In this document: positions 32,572 to 42,502 of the stretch, one piece after another
How the letters are laid out: each line of letters starts with the position of its first letter
Numbering within the stretch: position 1 is the stretch's first letter
From: Rhodoferax sp.
Lineage (GTDB): Bacteria > Pseudomonadota > Gammaproteobacteria > Burkholderiales > Burkholderiaceae_C
Length of the DNA stretch: 64,000 nt
Assembly: GCF_023700745.1 (NCBI RefSeq)
Contig: NZ_JAMPYG010000003.1
Span: 62,001 to 126,000, forward strand
Direction: 5' to 3'
Translations under genes and position numbers: made by a program
Notes under the pieces: generated by a model
What the model saw: only the letters and a program-made list of their open reading frames with translations
Told to the model about the DNA's origin: nothing
Databases searched by the model: none

Positions 32572-33414
32572 ATGAAGAGCAAACGCGCAATCATCATGCT
32601 GACCCTGTCGGTGCTGCTTGGCATCGCCGCGGTCATGCTGGCGGCCCGCTGGATGGGCCAGCAGGCCGCAAGCGACAAAACCACGGTGCTGGTCGCGTCC
32701 AGCGACATGGAATTGGGCCAGGCCATCACCCCCACCATGGTGCAGTCCGTACCGTGGCCCGCCGGCGCGGTGCCAGCGGGGGCATTCGACGACCCCAAGA
32801 AGCTGGAGGGCCGCGTGGTGCGCATCAGCATTTTCAAGGGCGAACCGGTGCTGGCACCCAAGCTGGCACCCGAAGGCACCAAGGCCGGGCTTGATTCTGT
32901 GATCAAGGAAGGGCACCGCGCCATCACCGTCAAGGTCAACGAGGTGGTGGGTGTGGCCGGTTTCCTGGCGCCTGGCAGCTATGTGGACCTGCTGGTCAAC
33001 TTCAGGGATGAGCGCGACAAACCGATGTCGCGCGTGGTGCTGGAGCGCATCATGGTGCTCGCCATTGCGCAGGAGGCCCAGCGGCCTGATGAGAGCAAAC
33101 CCCGGGTAGTCAATGCCGTCACGCTGGAGGTGACGCCCGAGCAGGCCGAAAAGATCGACTTGGCGCGCAACATCGGCACGCTGTCGCTGATCCTGCGCAA
33201 CCAGATTGACACCCAGGATGCCGCCACCGATGGCGTGCGTCAGCAAAACCTGTTTGCAGCAGAAACGCCGGCTCCGGTAGCCTCTGCGCCGGTCCCCGTC
33301 AAGAAGGTGGTGCGGCGCGCCAAACCCAAGCCTGTGGCCGCCAAACCAGTCGAAGACTCCAGTAGCCGCGTGGAGGTGATCCGTGGCCTGCAAAAAGCAA
33401 CCGCTGATTTTTAA
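32572..33414 (+). CDS. cpaB: Tad pilus assembly protein CpaB (RcpC)
   Basis: 280 residues: an N-terminal membrane anchor, a SAF/beta-clip domain (TVLVASSDMELGQAITPTMV), then an RcpC domain (GHRAITVKVNEVVGVAGFLAPGSYVDLLVN). The C-terminus is basic and Pro/Ala-rich (KKVVRRAKPKP). It sits with the secretin and is thought to assist its assembly at the outer membrane. Confidence 0.93.
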   Translation: MKSKRAIIMLTLSVLLGIAAVMLAARWMGQQAASDKTTVLVASSDMELGQAITPTMVQSVPWPAGAVPAGAFDDPKKLEGRVVRISIFKGEPVLAPKLAPEGTKAGLDSVIKEGHRAITVKVNEVVGVAGFLAPGSYVDLLVNFRDERDKPMSRVVLERIMVLAIAQEAQRPDESKPRVVNAVTLEVTPEQAEKIDLARNIGTLSLILRNQIDTQDAATDGVRQQNLFAAETPAPVASAPVPVKKVVRRAKPKPVAAKPVEDSSSRVEVIRGLQKATADF

Positions 33415-33424
33415 GGAAAAGACC

Positions 33425-34984
33425 ATGAAAACCCTTTTACGCAATCCCTTGTCGGCTTCTCTTTGGGTGGCCATGGCTGCCTCGCTGGTCGCAACCACGG
33501 CGCTGGCGCAAGCCCCTGCTGTGATCAAGGGCACGACAGCGATCAAAAGCGCCACTGTTGCCGCTGCGCCCATGTCAGCCAACGTCGGCACCGACCTGTC
33601 CACGGTCGGGCCGGCGCTGAACCTGACCATTGGCAAGTCCACCATGATGCGGGTGCCCTCGGCCATCACGCGCATTTCGGTCGGCAACCCGACCATCGCC
33701 GACGTCACCCTGATCAGCACCACCGAGCTCTACCTGCTGGGCAAAACCTATGGATCGACCAACCTCATCGTCTGGCGCAAGGGCGCCGGCCCCACGGCCA
33801 TTGACGTGAATGTGAACATTGACGTGGCACGCATGGAAGCCAAAATCGATGAACTGCTGCCCGGGGAAAAGGGCATTACCGTGCGCCCGGCTGCCGACTC
33901 GGTCATCCTGACCGGCGTGGTCTCCAGCGCCGTCAAGGCCAAGGCGGCCGAAGACATTGCCAATGCCTTTGTGCGTGATGTCAACAAAAGCCTGGTGCTG
34001 CCCGTCGTCGCCGGCGAGGACAAGGTGGCCTCCGGCACCAAACTGCAGGTGAGCAGTGTCGGCGTTGCCGGAGCCAAAGTGGTCAATTTGCTGCAAATTG
34101 CCGAGGGTCAGCAGGTCATGCTGGAGGTGACGGTGGCCGAAGTTTCGAAGACACTCATGGACAAGGTGGGCGCAAAATTCAATGCCACCCGGACCAATGG
34201 CGACTGGATGTATGGCATCGGCTCCAATCTGTTGAGCGGTGGCGCCGGGCTGCTCAGTGCCATCAAGAACGGCACGAACGGCTTTCAAATAGATCTTGAA
34301 AAGAACGACGGCCTGATCAAAATCCTGGCCGAGCCCAACCTGGTCGCCATCAGTGGCCAGGAGGCCAGCTTCCTGGCGGGCGGCAAGATCTTTATTCCGG
34401 TGGCACGCGCCAACGAAACCACCGGCGGTTCAACCATCACGCTGGAAGAAAAAGAGTACGGTGTGGGCATCAAATTCACCCCGACCGTGCTGGAGGGCGG
34501 GCGCATTCACCTGAAAGTGGCGCCCGAGGTGTCCGAGCTGTCGCAGACTGGTTCACCCTTCACCACGCTGGGAGGCGAAACGGCGATTTTGCCGAGCTTC
34601 ACCACCCGGCGTGCGCAAACCTCGGTGCAGTTGATGGACGGGCAAAGCCTGGCCATTGCCGGCCTGATCAAAAACAACGTCAAGCAGGCGGTGGACCGGG
34701 TGCCCGGCCTGGGTGAAGTGCCGGTGCTGGGTGCGCTGTTTCGCAGCAACGAATTTCAGGGCGACCGCAGCGAGCTGATGTTCGTCATCACGCCACGCCT
34801 GATCAAGCCGCTCGACCCCAACTACATCCTGCCGACCGACAGCTACACGCCGCCGAACCGGGGCGAGTTCTATTTTGGCAACAAGCTCGAAGGCTCGGGT
34901 CATGAAGACATTCCGGCCGACCCACGCACCGCCCCGGCCACCACGGCCCCGACCAATGCCACCGGTGGCATGGAAGTCAAGTAA
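33425..34984 (+). CDS. cpaC: Tad secretin CpaC (RcpA)
   Basis: 519 residues with a signal peptide (ending TALAQ). A BON/N-terminal pilus domain follows (LNLTIGKSTMMRVPSAITRISVGNP), then a secretin domain from about residue 225 (EGQQVMLEVTVAEVSKTLMDKVG, VPGLGEVPVLGALFRSNEF, ELMFVITPRLIKPLD). It forms the outer-membrane pore for the pilus. Two overlapping starts are possible, and ATG 33425 gives the signal peptide. Confidence 0.95.
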   Translation: MKTLLRNPLSASLWVAMAASLVATTALAQAPAVIKGTTAIKSATVAAAPMSANVGTDLSTVGPALNLTIGKSTMMRVPSAITRISVGNPTIADVTLISTTELYLLGKTYGSTNLIVWRKGAGPTAIDVNVNIDVARMEAKIDELLPGEKGITVRPAADSVILTGVVSSAVKAKAAEDIANAFVRDVNKSLVLPVVAGEDKVASGTKLQVSSVGVAGAKVVNLLQIAEGQQVMLEVTVAEVSKTLMDKVGAKFNATRTNGDWMYGIGSNLLSGGAGLLSAIKNGTNGFQIDLEKNDGLIKILAEPNLVAISGQEASFLAGGKIFIPVARANETTGGSTITLEEKEYGVGIKFTPTVLEGGRIHLKVAPEVSELSQTGSPFTTLGGETAILPSFTTRRAQTSVQLMDGQSLAIAGLIKNNVKQAVDRVPGLGEVPVLGALFRSNEFQGDRSELMFVITPRLIKPLDPNYILPTDSYTPPNRGEFYFGNKLEGSGHEDIPADPRTAPATTAPTNATGGMEVK

Positions 34985-34995
34985 GGAGATTCATC

Positions 34996-35295
34996 ATGAC
35001 GACCACCCTTTATTCCGCCCGCTTGATCGGCAAACTCACCGCTGCTTCTTGTGCGGCGCTGCTGACGGCCTGCGCCAGCACCACCCCGGTGCTTGACGCC
35101 AACTTTGGCAACGCCGTGCGCCAGGCGCGCACCAGTCAAACGCTCAACCCCAACGCCTCGGCCAACCGCGACCCGGTGCTCGGCATCGACGGCCAGGCCG
35201 GCGCTGCCGCGCAGGAGCGCTACCAGGAGTCGTTCAAGGCACCGCCCAAGACGTTTGAAATCATCAATATTGGCGGCACGCTGACGGGCGATTGA
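34996..35295 (+). CDS. Small Tad-locus lipoprotein
   Basis: 99 residues with lipobox LLTACAS (Cys at about residue 26). The rest is short and hydrophilic (VRQARTSQTLNPNASANRDPVLGIDGQAGAAAQERY). The position after the secretin is that of CpaD/RcpB or a secretin pilotin, but the size is much smaller than CpaD. It may be the pilot lipoprotein. Confidence 0.8.
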   Translation: MTTTLYSARLIGKLTAASCAALLTACASTTPVLDANFGNAVRQARTSQTLNPNASANRDPVLGIDGQAGAAAQERYQESFKAPPKTFEIINIGGTLTGD

Positions 35296-35324
35296 ACGCC
35301 GGGCGCAGCCGCAGGAGCCACACC

Positions 35325-36815
35325 ATGAAAACTGTCCGCTTGAAAGCCATGCGCAGCCGGTGCCAACGCGGCGCGGTGGCCATCACATTTGCTTTTTCCC
35401 TGCTGGTGCTCTTTGGCTTTATGGCTCTGGTGTTCGACCTGGGGCGCACCTACGTGGTACGTACCGAGTTGCAAAATGCGGCGGATGCGGCGGCGTTGGC
35501 GGGCGCCAAGGATCTCAATCAAAAGTTGTCTGGCGTCACAACAGCAATTGCCACAGTGAAGGCTATAGGGCTGCAAAACAATACAAAGTTCTCGTTCAAC
35601 GGGAATGTTGGCATCGTGATCACAGATGCCATGATCAGCGTCAGCAGTTGCCCGGATGATGGATGTACGTGGACGCAGGCCAGCGTCATTGCCTCTGATG
35701 CGCAGGCTGCCGATAAGACTTTTCTCAAGGTCTATATTCCATCAGGCAGTCTCGCTACGTTTTTTGCGCGCGTGCCAACCACCCAGGGTGGCACTGGCAT
35801 CCAGGAGACAAACACTTTTGGGCGTGCAGTGGCGGGGTTTTATGTGAGAGAGATCACGCCCATTGGCATTTGTGCGATTGATCTAATAAAGGGCGGAACC
35901 CGCACCTCTGCGGCAGGAACGGAGTTAACCGAATTCGGATTTCGGCGAGGTGTGGCCTATAACATCATGGAGCTTGGGCCGTTGGGCGGGAGCGGTCAGC
36001 CCTATTTGCTCAACCCGGTCGACTCGTGGGGAAGTCCCGCGTGCGACCCGTCGCATTCATCTGCGACCTATACAGCTCCTTTTGTATGTACCGGAACCTC
36101 GGCTGCCATCGGTACAGTGCCGGGCAATGTTTTTGGTAATACCGGCATTTCGGCCGGGCCGATACAGGCAGCGCTCAATTCCCGATTTAAGGAGAACGCT
36201 TGCGCGCCACAGGATGTAAATGTTAAGGAATATACCGTCCCGAAGACGGCAGGGACCGGTCCGCTAGGGAATCCCCGCGATTGGACGCAAGAAGGCGCTG
36301 ACGACTACCCCTCACAACAATCCATCACGATTGATTCGAGTACACGCAAACCCGTTCCCAATCCAACGATCGGCCAATATGGCGCACTCTGGTCCTACAA
36401 CTGGGCGGTGAAGGCAGTTGGCACATCACCCAACGCTACCGCAGGCACCGCCTTCACACTGGATGACTGGCCAGATTTGTACGCTGGCAACACGGCAGAC
36501 CAGACAGCTTCAGGTTATCCCGCAAGTTCGTCTTTCCCCGGTACTCTGGCAGCGCCATACAACACTTCGATTGGAAGTAAATATTTCGCTTTGCCACCTG
36601 TTACGCCAGGAAAGCGGGACCGGCGCGTGCTGAATCTCGCGATTGTGAATTGTCCGGCATCAACGGGAACCGGCTGCAACTCTACGATACCTATTGTCGG
36701 CATCGGAAGATTTTTTATGCAAGTCGAGGCCGATTTACCCAAAGCAATTGAAGCTGAGTTTGCCGGCTTGATCGATCCTCTTCCTCCACCTACTGAAATC
36801 AGGTTGTACAAGTGA
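35325..36815 (+). CDS. tadG: TadG-type pilus assembly protein
   Basis: 496 residues from ATG 35325. A short basic leader with a type IVb-like helix (QRGAVAITFAFSLLVLFGFMALVFDLGRTYV, followed by AADAAALAGAKDLN) is typical of the TadG N-terminal domain. The long remainder is periplasmic with several Cys pairs. Codon use in its centre (35840-36780) is less GC-rich than in the neighbours. This part may evolve fast, as TadG domains commonly do. Confidence 0.85.
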   Translation: MKTVRLKAMRSRCQRGAVAITFAFSLLVLFGFMALVFDLGRTYVVRTELQNAADAAALAGAKDLNQKLSGVTTAIATVKAIGLQNNTKFSFNGNVGIVITDAMISVSSCPDDGCTWTQASVIASDAQAADKTFLKVYIPSGSLATFFARVPTTQGGTGIQETNTFGRAVAGFYVREITPIGICAIDLIKGGTRTSAAGTELTEFGFRRGVAYNIMELGPLGGSGQPYLLNPVDSWGSPACDPSHSSATYTAPFVCTGTSAAIGTVPGNVFGNTGISAGPIQAALNSRFKENACAPQDVNVKEYTVPKTAGTGPLGNPRDWTQEGADDYPSQQSITIDSSTRKPVPNPTIGQYGALWSYNWAVKAVGTSPNATAGTAFTLDDWPDLYAGNTADQTASGYPASSSFPGTLAAPYNTSIGSKYFALPPVTPGKRDRRVLNLAIVNCPASTGTGCNSTIPIVGIGRFFMQVEADLPKAIEAEFAGLIDPLPPPTEIRLYK

Positions 36816-37327
36816 ACACCCAACCTACAAAAAAATATCCAAAGCGATCGATCATGCGAACGCAGCAAGTCGGCGTTGCCGCCGTCGAATTTGCGTTCGT
36901 GCTGGTGATCTTGCTGCTTATCATGGCCGGCGTGGTCGAGTTTGGCCGCACCTTCTGGTATGCCGATGCACTGACCAAGGCCACACGGGATGGAGCGCGA
37001 ATGATGTCCATGTGGGAAGCCTCGGACATCAGCAACGGCGTAACCAAGGTGCAAGACAGGGTCATTGCCGTTGCGGCAGCGGCCAATGTATCGCCCGCTT
37101 TGGTTGGTGCCAATGTGACCGTTCAATGCGACAACTCCCCCCCTGCCAGCCCCACTTTCAGTTTTGGTGCCTGCTCTCCTGGCACCGCACCAGCCAACGT
37201 CAGGGTCAGCATTACCGGCTTTACCGTTAATCTGGGCGCATGGTTTCCCTTCATTGGACCAGATGGGCTGATTAGCCTCAGCAACATTAGCTTGTCGCCG
37301 CACACCACCATGCGCTACATGAATTGA
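36812..37327 (+). CDS. tadE: TadE-like pseudopilin
   Basis: 171 residues with a basic N-terminus and the TadE motif QQVGVAAVEFAFVLVILLLIMAGVVEFGR. A C-terminal extracytoplasmic region follows. The start overlaps tadG by four bases (ATGA-type overlap at 36812). It is probably processed by CpaA. Confidence 0.9.
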   Translation: MNTQPTKKYPKRSIMRTQQVGVAAVEFAFVLVILLLIMAGVVEFGRTFWYADALTKATRDGARMMSMWEASDISNGVTKVQDRVIAVAAAANVSPALVGANVTVQCDNSPPASPTFSFGACSPGTAPANVRVSITGFTVNLGAWFPFIGPDGLISLSNISLSPHTTMRYMN

Positions 37328-37335
37328 GGTGTGCC

Positions 37336-37947
37336 ATGAAAAACTCACCGCTTGCCAACGTCAAATCAAAAGTGCTGCAGCGCGGCGTCGCTGCCGTCGA
37401 ATTTGCCCTGATCGCCATTCCGTTTCTTTTGTTGGTGCTGGGTGCGATGGAGTTTGGACGCTTGCTTTACCTCTGGAATACTGCGCAGGAAGTTACACGT
37501 AACGCTGCGCGGCAGGTGGTGGTGACAGATTTCACCGATAGCGCTGCCATTACGGCCATCAAGCGTTCTGCGGTATTTCGCGTCACAGATGGCACGCTGC
37601 CTGCCTCGTCTGAAATCTCTAACACGAATGTCGTCATCCGGTACCTGGCCGTAAAAGCCAATGGCGATGTGGCGTTTGTAACCAAAATGCCAAGCAGCCC
37701 CGGCGACAACATTGCGGCCTGCCTGGATTCCAATCGTGTCTACGACGAGTGCATCCGCTTTGTCGAAGTCTGTTTGAGTACGGGAACGACATGCAACCCC
37801 AATCAATCTATCCCGTTCAAGCCAATGATTGGTCTATTTTCAACCAGTGGGCCCAATTCCACTGATTTAACCGGCTTACGTATTCCTTTATCTACCGTCC
37901 GAATGCCAGCAGAAAGCCTCGGCTTCAACCCGATTCCTGAAAGTTGA
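37336..37947 (+). CDS. tadF: TadE/TadF-like pseudopilin
   Basis: 203 residues with a TadE domain (LQRGVAAVEFALIAIPFLLLVLGAMEFGRLLYLWN). The extracytoplasmic part has a Cys pair (IAACLDSNRVYDECI). ATG 37336 lies eight bases after the tadE stop, with the TTG at 37324 as a less likely start. Confidence 0.9.
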   Translation: MKNSPLANVKSKVLQRGVAAVEFALIAIPFLLLVLGAMEFGRLLYLWNTAQEVTRNAARQVVVTDFTDSAAITAIKRSAVFRVTDGTLPASSEISNTNVVIRYLAVKANGDVAFVTKMPSSPGDNIAACLDSNRVYDECIRFVEVCLSTGTTCNPNQSIPFKPMIGLFSTSGPNSTDLTGLRIPLSTVRMPAESLGFNPIPES

Positions 37948-37952
37948 ATGCT

Positions 37953-39125
37953 ATGAACCTCAAAGCCTCACTGATCTGCACCAGCGCCCAAGAGCGCGAA
38001 GCGCTGCTCACCGCACTGGCCACGCCAGCGGGTGTGGAGATCAATGTGCATGTGGGTGACGCCAGGCGGCTGTTGGCCGTGATGCAAAAGGACCGGCCCG
38101 ATGTAGTGCTGCTCGATTTCCCGACGCCTGACAATGAGGCTTTTGAGCAGATCGAAGCGGCCACCCTGCGGGTGCCCGGCGTGATGGTGCTGCTGGTCAG
38201 CCCCGACCCTTCCATTGACCTGCTCAAGCGTGCCATGCAGGCCGGTGTGCGTCATATATTGCCAGCCCCATTGAACCAGTCCACGGTCCAGAGCGCCGTG
38301 GACTACCTGCACAAAACAGCGTCGTTGAGCTCGCGCCTGGTGGACAACGAGGGCGAGTTACTGGCTTTCCTGAACGCAAAAGGGGGCTCGGGCAGCACCT
38401 TTCTGGCCAGCAACCTGGGCTATACGCTGGCCGCAACCGGCAAAAAGGTGCTGCTGGTGGACTTGAACCTATTTTTTGGCGACCTGGCGGCGAACGTGAC
38501 CGACCGCAAGCCAGGCTCCAGCATTCTGGACATTGCCCGCCAAAACGAACGCATTGACGCGGCCTTGCTGGAGTCCAGCGTGTTGGCCGCGCGTGAGCAT
38601 CTGTATGTGCTGGCCGCGCCGCTGCTGCCCTACCGTATCGAAGTACTGACGCCGGCTATATTGGAAAAAATCATTGAACTGGCGCTCAGCCAGTATGACT
38701 TTGTCATCCTGGATGTGGGTCGCACCCTGGACCCGACCACCATCAAGGCGCTGGACCTGTCTGCCCGCATTTACCTGATTCTGCAACTGGCCTTGCCGGC
38801 GATCCAGAACGTCAAGCGCATCGAGACCGTGTTCGAGGGTTTGGGCTATCCACCGGGCAAGTTGAATGTGGTGGTGAACCGTTATGAAAAGAACGGTGCC
38901 ATCGGGCTCGACGAGCTGGAGCGTGCCACACAAACCAAAGTAGCGCGAACGGTGCCAGCCAGTTATGAAGCAGTCATGGCCTCGATCAATGAGGGGGTCC
39001 CGCTGCCGATGCTGTCGCCGCGCGATGCTGTCACACACGTTTTGCAGGCGTGGGCCAATGATTTGTCGCCGGTCACGCTCAGGCCGAAGAAACACTGGTT
39101 TTCGGCACTGACAGGTGGCAATTGA
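37953..39125 (+). CDS. cpaE: Tad pilus localisation ATPase CpaE (TadZ)
   Basis: 390 residues: an atypical receiver-like N-terminus (about 1-120, DVVLLDFPTPDNEAFEQIE) and a ParA/MinD-type ATPase with deviant Walker A (FLNAKGGSGSTFLASNLG, in which the GK[ST] of classical P-loops is GST). Further ATPase motifs are DLNLFFGDLA and VILDVGRTLDP. It positions the Tad machine at the pole. Confidence 0.92.
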   Translation: MNLKASLICTSAQEREALLTALATPAGVEINVHVGDARRLLAVMQKDRPDVVLLDFPTPDNEAFEQIEAATLRVPGVMVLLVSPDPSIDLLKRAMQAGVRHILPAPLNQSTVQSAVDYLHKTASLSSRLVDNEGELLAFLNAKGGSGSTFLASNLGYTLAATGKKVLLVDLNLFFGDLAANVTDRKPGSSILDIARQNERIDAALLESSVLAAREHLYVLAAPLLPYRIEVLTPAILEKIIELALSQYDFVILDVGRTLDPTTIKALDLSARIYLILQLALPAIQNVKRIETVFEGLGYPPGKLNVVVNRYEKNGAIGLDELERATQTKVARTVPASYEAVMASINEGVPLPMLSPRDAVTHVLQAWANDLSPVTLRPKKHWFSALTGGN

Positions 39126-39173
39126 ACCTGAAGCTGCCGTCTGCAACCCAATGATTATCAAGCGAGAAGCATC

Positions 39174-40535
39174 ATGGACCTTAAAACACAAGCACAGGAA
39201 CTCCGGCTGAAGTCAGCCCCTAACGAATCGAACGAGTTGCATCCTGCCGCCACCTACACGCATTCGGAATATCACACGCTCAAGGACAGCTTGCACAGCC
39301 AGTTGTTGAGCCGGATTGATTTGAATGTGATGGGCTCCATGAAGCCGGAGCGGCTGCGCGAGGAGCTCGGCCTGCTGGTGGAAAGGCTGCTGCAGGAGAC
39401 CGGGGTGGCACTGAATGCGCCAGGACGCAAACAACTGGTGCAGGACATCCTGGACGAAATCATGGGCCTGGGACCGCTCGAGCCGCTGCTGGCCGATGCT
39501 TCTATTTCCGACATTCTGGTCAATGGCCCGCATCAGGTGTACGTGGAGCGCAACGGCAGATTGGTCAAGACCGATGTCAACTTTTCTGACGATGATCACC
39601 TGATGAAGATCATTGACAAGATCGTGTCACGCGTGGGCCGGCGCATTGATGAATCAAGCCCGATGGTGGACGCGCGCCTGCCCGATGGCTCACGCGTCAA
39701 CGCGATCATTCCACCCCTGGCGCTGGACGGCCCGCTGTTGTCGATCCGCCGCTTTGCCGTGGTGCCATTCACCATGCACGACCTGCTGGACAAGCGCACG
39801 CTGACGCCGGTGCTGAGCCAGCTGCTTTCAGCGATGGTCCGGGCCAAGATGAACCTCCTGATTTCGGGCGGCACGGGTACCGGTAAGACGACGCTTCTGA
39901 ACGTGCTGTCGGCCTCGATACCGCACAACGAGCGCATCGTCACCATTGAAGATGCCGCCGAGCTGCAGCTTCAGCAACCGCATGTGGTACGGCTGGAAAC
40001 CCGCCCCCCCAATATCGAGGGCAAAGGCGAAGTGAGCCAGCGGGCGCTGGTGCGTAACAGCCTGCGCATGCGCCCGGACCGCATCATCGTGGGCGAGGTC
40101 CGTGGCGCCGAGGTGCTGGACATGATGCAGGCCATGAACACCGGCCACGAAGGCTCGATGGCCACGGTACACGCCAACTCGCCGCGCGACGCGCTGTCAC
40201 GGCTGGAAAACATGGCCGGTTATGGCGGGGTTGCCATGCCGCAGGAGGCCATGCGCCAGCAGATCAGCTCAGCCATCATGGCGGTGATCCAGATTGCCCG
40301 TCTGAACGACGGGCGCCGCAAGATCATCAGCCTGCAGGAGATCACCGGCATGGAAGGCGACATCATCACCATGCAGGAAATCTACGGATTCAAGCAGACG
40401 GGCATTGCCACAGACGGCTCGGTGCAGGGGCATTTCAGGGCCACCGGCGTGCGGCCCACGTTCATGGACCGCTTGAAGTCCTACGGTCTGGAAGTGCCGG
40501 AAGAAACCTTTGATCCAACCCTTATTTACGAGTGA
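39174..40535 (+). CDS. cpaF: Tad pilus assembly ATPase CpaF (TadA)
   Basis: 453 residues of the type II/IV secretion ATPase family. The N-terminus is followed by the Walker [20 protein letters not shown], the Asp box in [12 protein letters not shown], Walker [15 protein letters not shown] and the His box [23 protein letters not shown]. It powers pilus extension (and possibly retraction). Confidence 0.96.
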   Translation: MDLKTQAQELRLKSAPNESNELHPAATYTHSEYHTLKDSLHSQLLSRIDLNVMGSMKPERLREELGLLVERLLQETGVALNAPGRKQLVQDILDEIMGLGPLEPLLADASISDILVNGPHQVYVERNGRLVKTDVNFSDDDHLMKIIDKIVSRVGRRIDESSPMVDARLPDGSRVNAIIPPLALDGPLLSIRRFAVVPFTMHDLLDKRTLTPVLSQLLSAMVRAKMNLLISGGTGTGKTTLLNVLSASIPHNERIVTIEDAAELQLQQPHVVRLETRPPNIEGKGEVSQRALVRNSLRMRPDRIIVGEVRGAEVLDMMQAMNTGHEGSMATVHANSPRDALSRLENMAGYGGVAMPQEAMRQQISSAIMAVIQIARLNDGRRKIISLQEITGMEGDIITMQEIYGFKQTGIATDGSVQGHFRATGVRPTFMDRLKSYGLEVPEETFDPTLIYE

Positions 40536-40539
40536 CATC

Positions 40540-41514
40540 ATGGACTACAGTTTTTCACTGTTATTGATCCTCGGCTTTGTCGCGGTGGTGCTGCTGTTCG
40601 AAGGACTCTACGCTTACTGGAACGACACCCGCAGCCCGGAAGTGCGCCGGGTGGCACAACGGCTGCGCGCCATTTCCGCCGGTGGTCACGCCGAGAGCGA
40701 GGCAAAATTGTTCAAGGAACGGGTGCTGAGCCACACCCCGTCTGTGCAACGCCTGCTGTTGCTGCTGCCACGGGTGCACCAGTTGGACCGGCTGCTGCTG
40801 CAGGCAGGCAGTACCTTCACGGTGTCGCACCAGCTGACGGTGTCTGCCTTGCTGGCGCTGATCGGGCTGGTGGCGGGCTTGTTTTTGCGTTGGCCCATGT
40901 TTTTGATTCTGCTGTTGGTGGTGGTTCTGGCGCTGCTGCCCTTGTTACGGCTGGTGTGGATGCGCAATCATCGGCTGCACAAGATCGAGGCACAGTTGCC
41001 TGACGCGATGGACCTGATCGCGCGGGCGTTGCGCGCCGGTCACGCGTTTCCGTCGGCGCTGGCCATGGTCGGCGCAGAGGCACAGGAACCGATTGCGGGC
41101 GAGTTCAAGATCACCTCCGACGAAATCGGTTATGGCATCTCGGTGGACAACGCGCTCAACAATCTGGCCAGCCGCGTTCCGAGTCCGGATATGCGCTACT
41201 TCGTGATGGCGGTAATTATTCAGCGCGAAACGGGTGGCAATCTGGCCGAGTTGCTGGGCAAACTGGCAGAGTTGGTGCGCGAGCGCTTCAAGCTATTTGC
41301 CAAGGTGCGGGTGCTGGCGGCCGAAGGCAAACTGTCAGCCTGGATTCTGGTAGGACTGCCGTTTTGCGTGGCTGGCGCAGTTCAGATATTGAACCCGAAA
41401 TACCTGTCAGTTTTGTTTACCGATGTGATGGGCCTCAAACTGGTGATTGGCGCGCTGGTGCTGATGGTCATCGGCATTTTTGCCATGTGGCGGATCATTG
41501 ATATCCGGGTCTGA
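40540..41514 (+). CDS. tadB: Tad inner-membrane protein TadB
   Basis: 324 residues from ATG 40540. An N-terminal membrane helix is followed by a cytoplasmic part, two central helices, then the T2SSF domain (LPDAMDLIARALRAGHAFPSALAMVG, IQRETGGNLAELLGKLAELVRERF) and two C-terminal helices. It pairs with TadC as platform. Confidence 0.93.
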   Translation: MDYSFSLLLILGFVAVVLLFEGLYAYWNDTRSPEVRRVAQRLRAISAGGHAESEAKLFKERVLSHTPSVQRLLLLLPRVHQLDRLLLQAGSTFTVSHQLTVSALLALIGLVAGLFLRWPMFLILLLVVVLALLPLLRLVWMRNHRLHKIEAQLPDAMDLIARALRAGHAFPSALAMVGAEAQEPIAGEFKITSDEIGYGISVDNALNNLASRVPSPDMRYFVMAVIIQRETGGNLAELLGKLAELVRERFKLFAKVRVLAAEGKLSAWILVGLPFCVAGAVQILNPKYLSVLFTDVMGLKLVIGALVLMVIGIFAMWRIIDIRV

Positions 41515-41523
41515 GGGGGCATC

Positions 41524-42474
41524 ATGAACATGCAAATTCTTATTCTGATCCTGGTCTTTCTGGCCGTGACGGGGCTGGCTTGGGGCGCGACGCTTTGGTT
41601 CGGCCGCGACCCGGCCCTGCGGCAGCGATTAAGCCAGCTGGTCAATCCTGAAGGCAGCGGGGAAAAGAGCCTGATTGCTGGCAGTGAGTGGCAAGCCAAG
41701 GTGATCAAGGCAGTAGGCCCCATGGCCAAGCTGTCCATGCCCAAGGCGGGTTGGGACGAATCCAGCCTGCGCGTGCGTTTCATGCAGGCCGGCCTGCGCG
41801 AGGCGTCCTGGCCGGCCCTGTACTTTGCCACCAAGACCGTGCTGGCCCTGCTGTTGCCAGGCCTGTTTGTGCTGTACCAGGGTGTGAGTTCAATACAAAT
41901 GACGGTCAACACCACGGTGCTGGTGCTGCTGCTGACGGCCGCGATGGGCTACTACCTGCCCAATGGGCTGCTCGCCAATGCCATCCAGCGTCGCAAGCAG
42001 GAACTTGAAGACGCCCTGCCTGATGCGCTGGACATGATGCTGGTCTGCGTGGAAGCAGGCCTGGGGCTGGATGCTGCCATGAACCGCGCCGCCAAAGAGA
42101 TCGGGTTGCGCAGCAAGGCCCTGTCGGAAGAACTCAACCTGGTAGCGCTGGAACTGCGCATGGGTGTGAACCGCGATCAGGCCTTGCGCAACCTGGCCTT
42201 GCGCACGGGAGTGGACGACATTGCGTCGTTCGTGGCCATGCTGGTGCAGTCGGACCGCTTTGGCACCAACGTGGCCGATGCGCTGCGCATTGAGGCAGAA
42301 ACCATGCGCACGCACCGCCGACTGAGAGCCGAGGAGCGGGCGGCCAAGATTCCGCTGAAGCTGTTGTTTCCGCTGATTTTCTTTATTTTTCCGTCATTGT
42401 TGCTGGTGCTCATGGGACCGGCCATGATCAGCATCTACCGCGTCCTGCTGCCCACCATGGCCGGTAATGGCTGA
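41524..42474 (+). CDS. tadC: Tad inner-membrane protein TadC
   Basis: 316 residues with the same T2SSF architecture (QELEDALPDALDMMLVCVEAGLGLDAAMNR, then VAMLVQSDRFGTNVADALRIEAETMR) and four membrane helices. It is shorter in the N-terminal membrane part than TadB. It is the second half of the Tad platform. Confidence 0.93.
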   Translation: MNMQILILILVFLAVTGLAWGATLWFGRDPALRQRLSQLVNPEGSGEKSLIAGSEWQAKVIKAVGPMAKLSMPKAGWDESSLRVRFMQAGLREASWPALYFATKTVLALLLPGLFVLYQGVSSIQMTVNTTVLVLLLTAAMGYYLPNGLLANAIQRRKQELEDALPDALDMMLVCVEAGLGLDAAMNRAAKEIGLRSKALSEELNLVALELRMGVNRDQALRNLALRTGVDDIASFVAMLVQSDRFGTNVADALRIEAETMRTHRRLRAEERAAKIPLKLLFPLIFFIFPSLLLVLMGPAMISIYRVLLPTMAGNG

Positions 42475-42502
42475 TCACTGTCAACTTGTCAAGGAGCCTG
42501 TC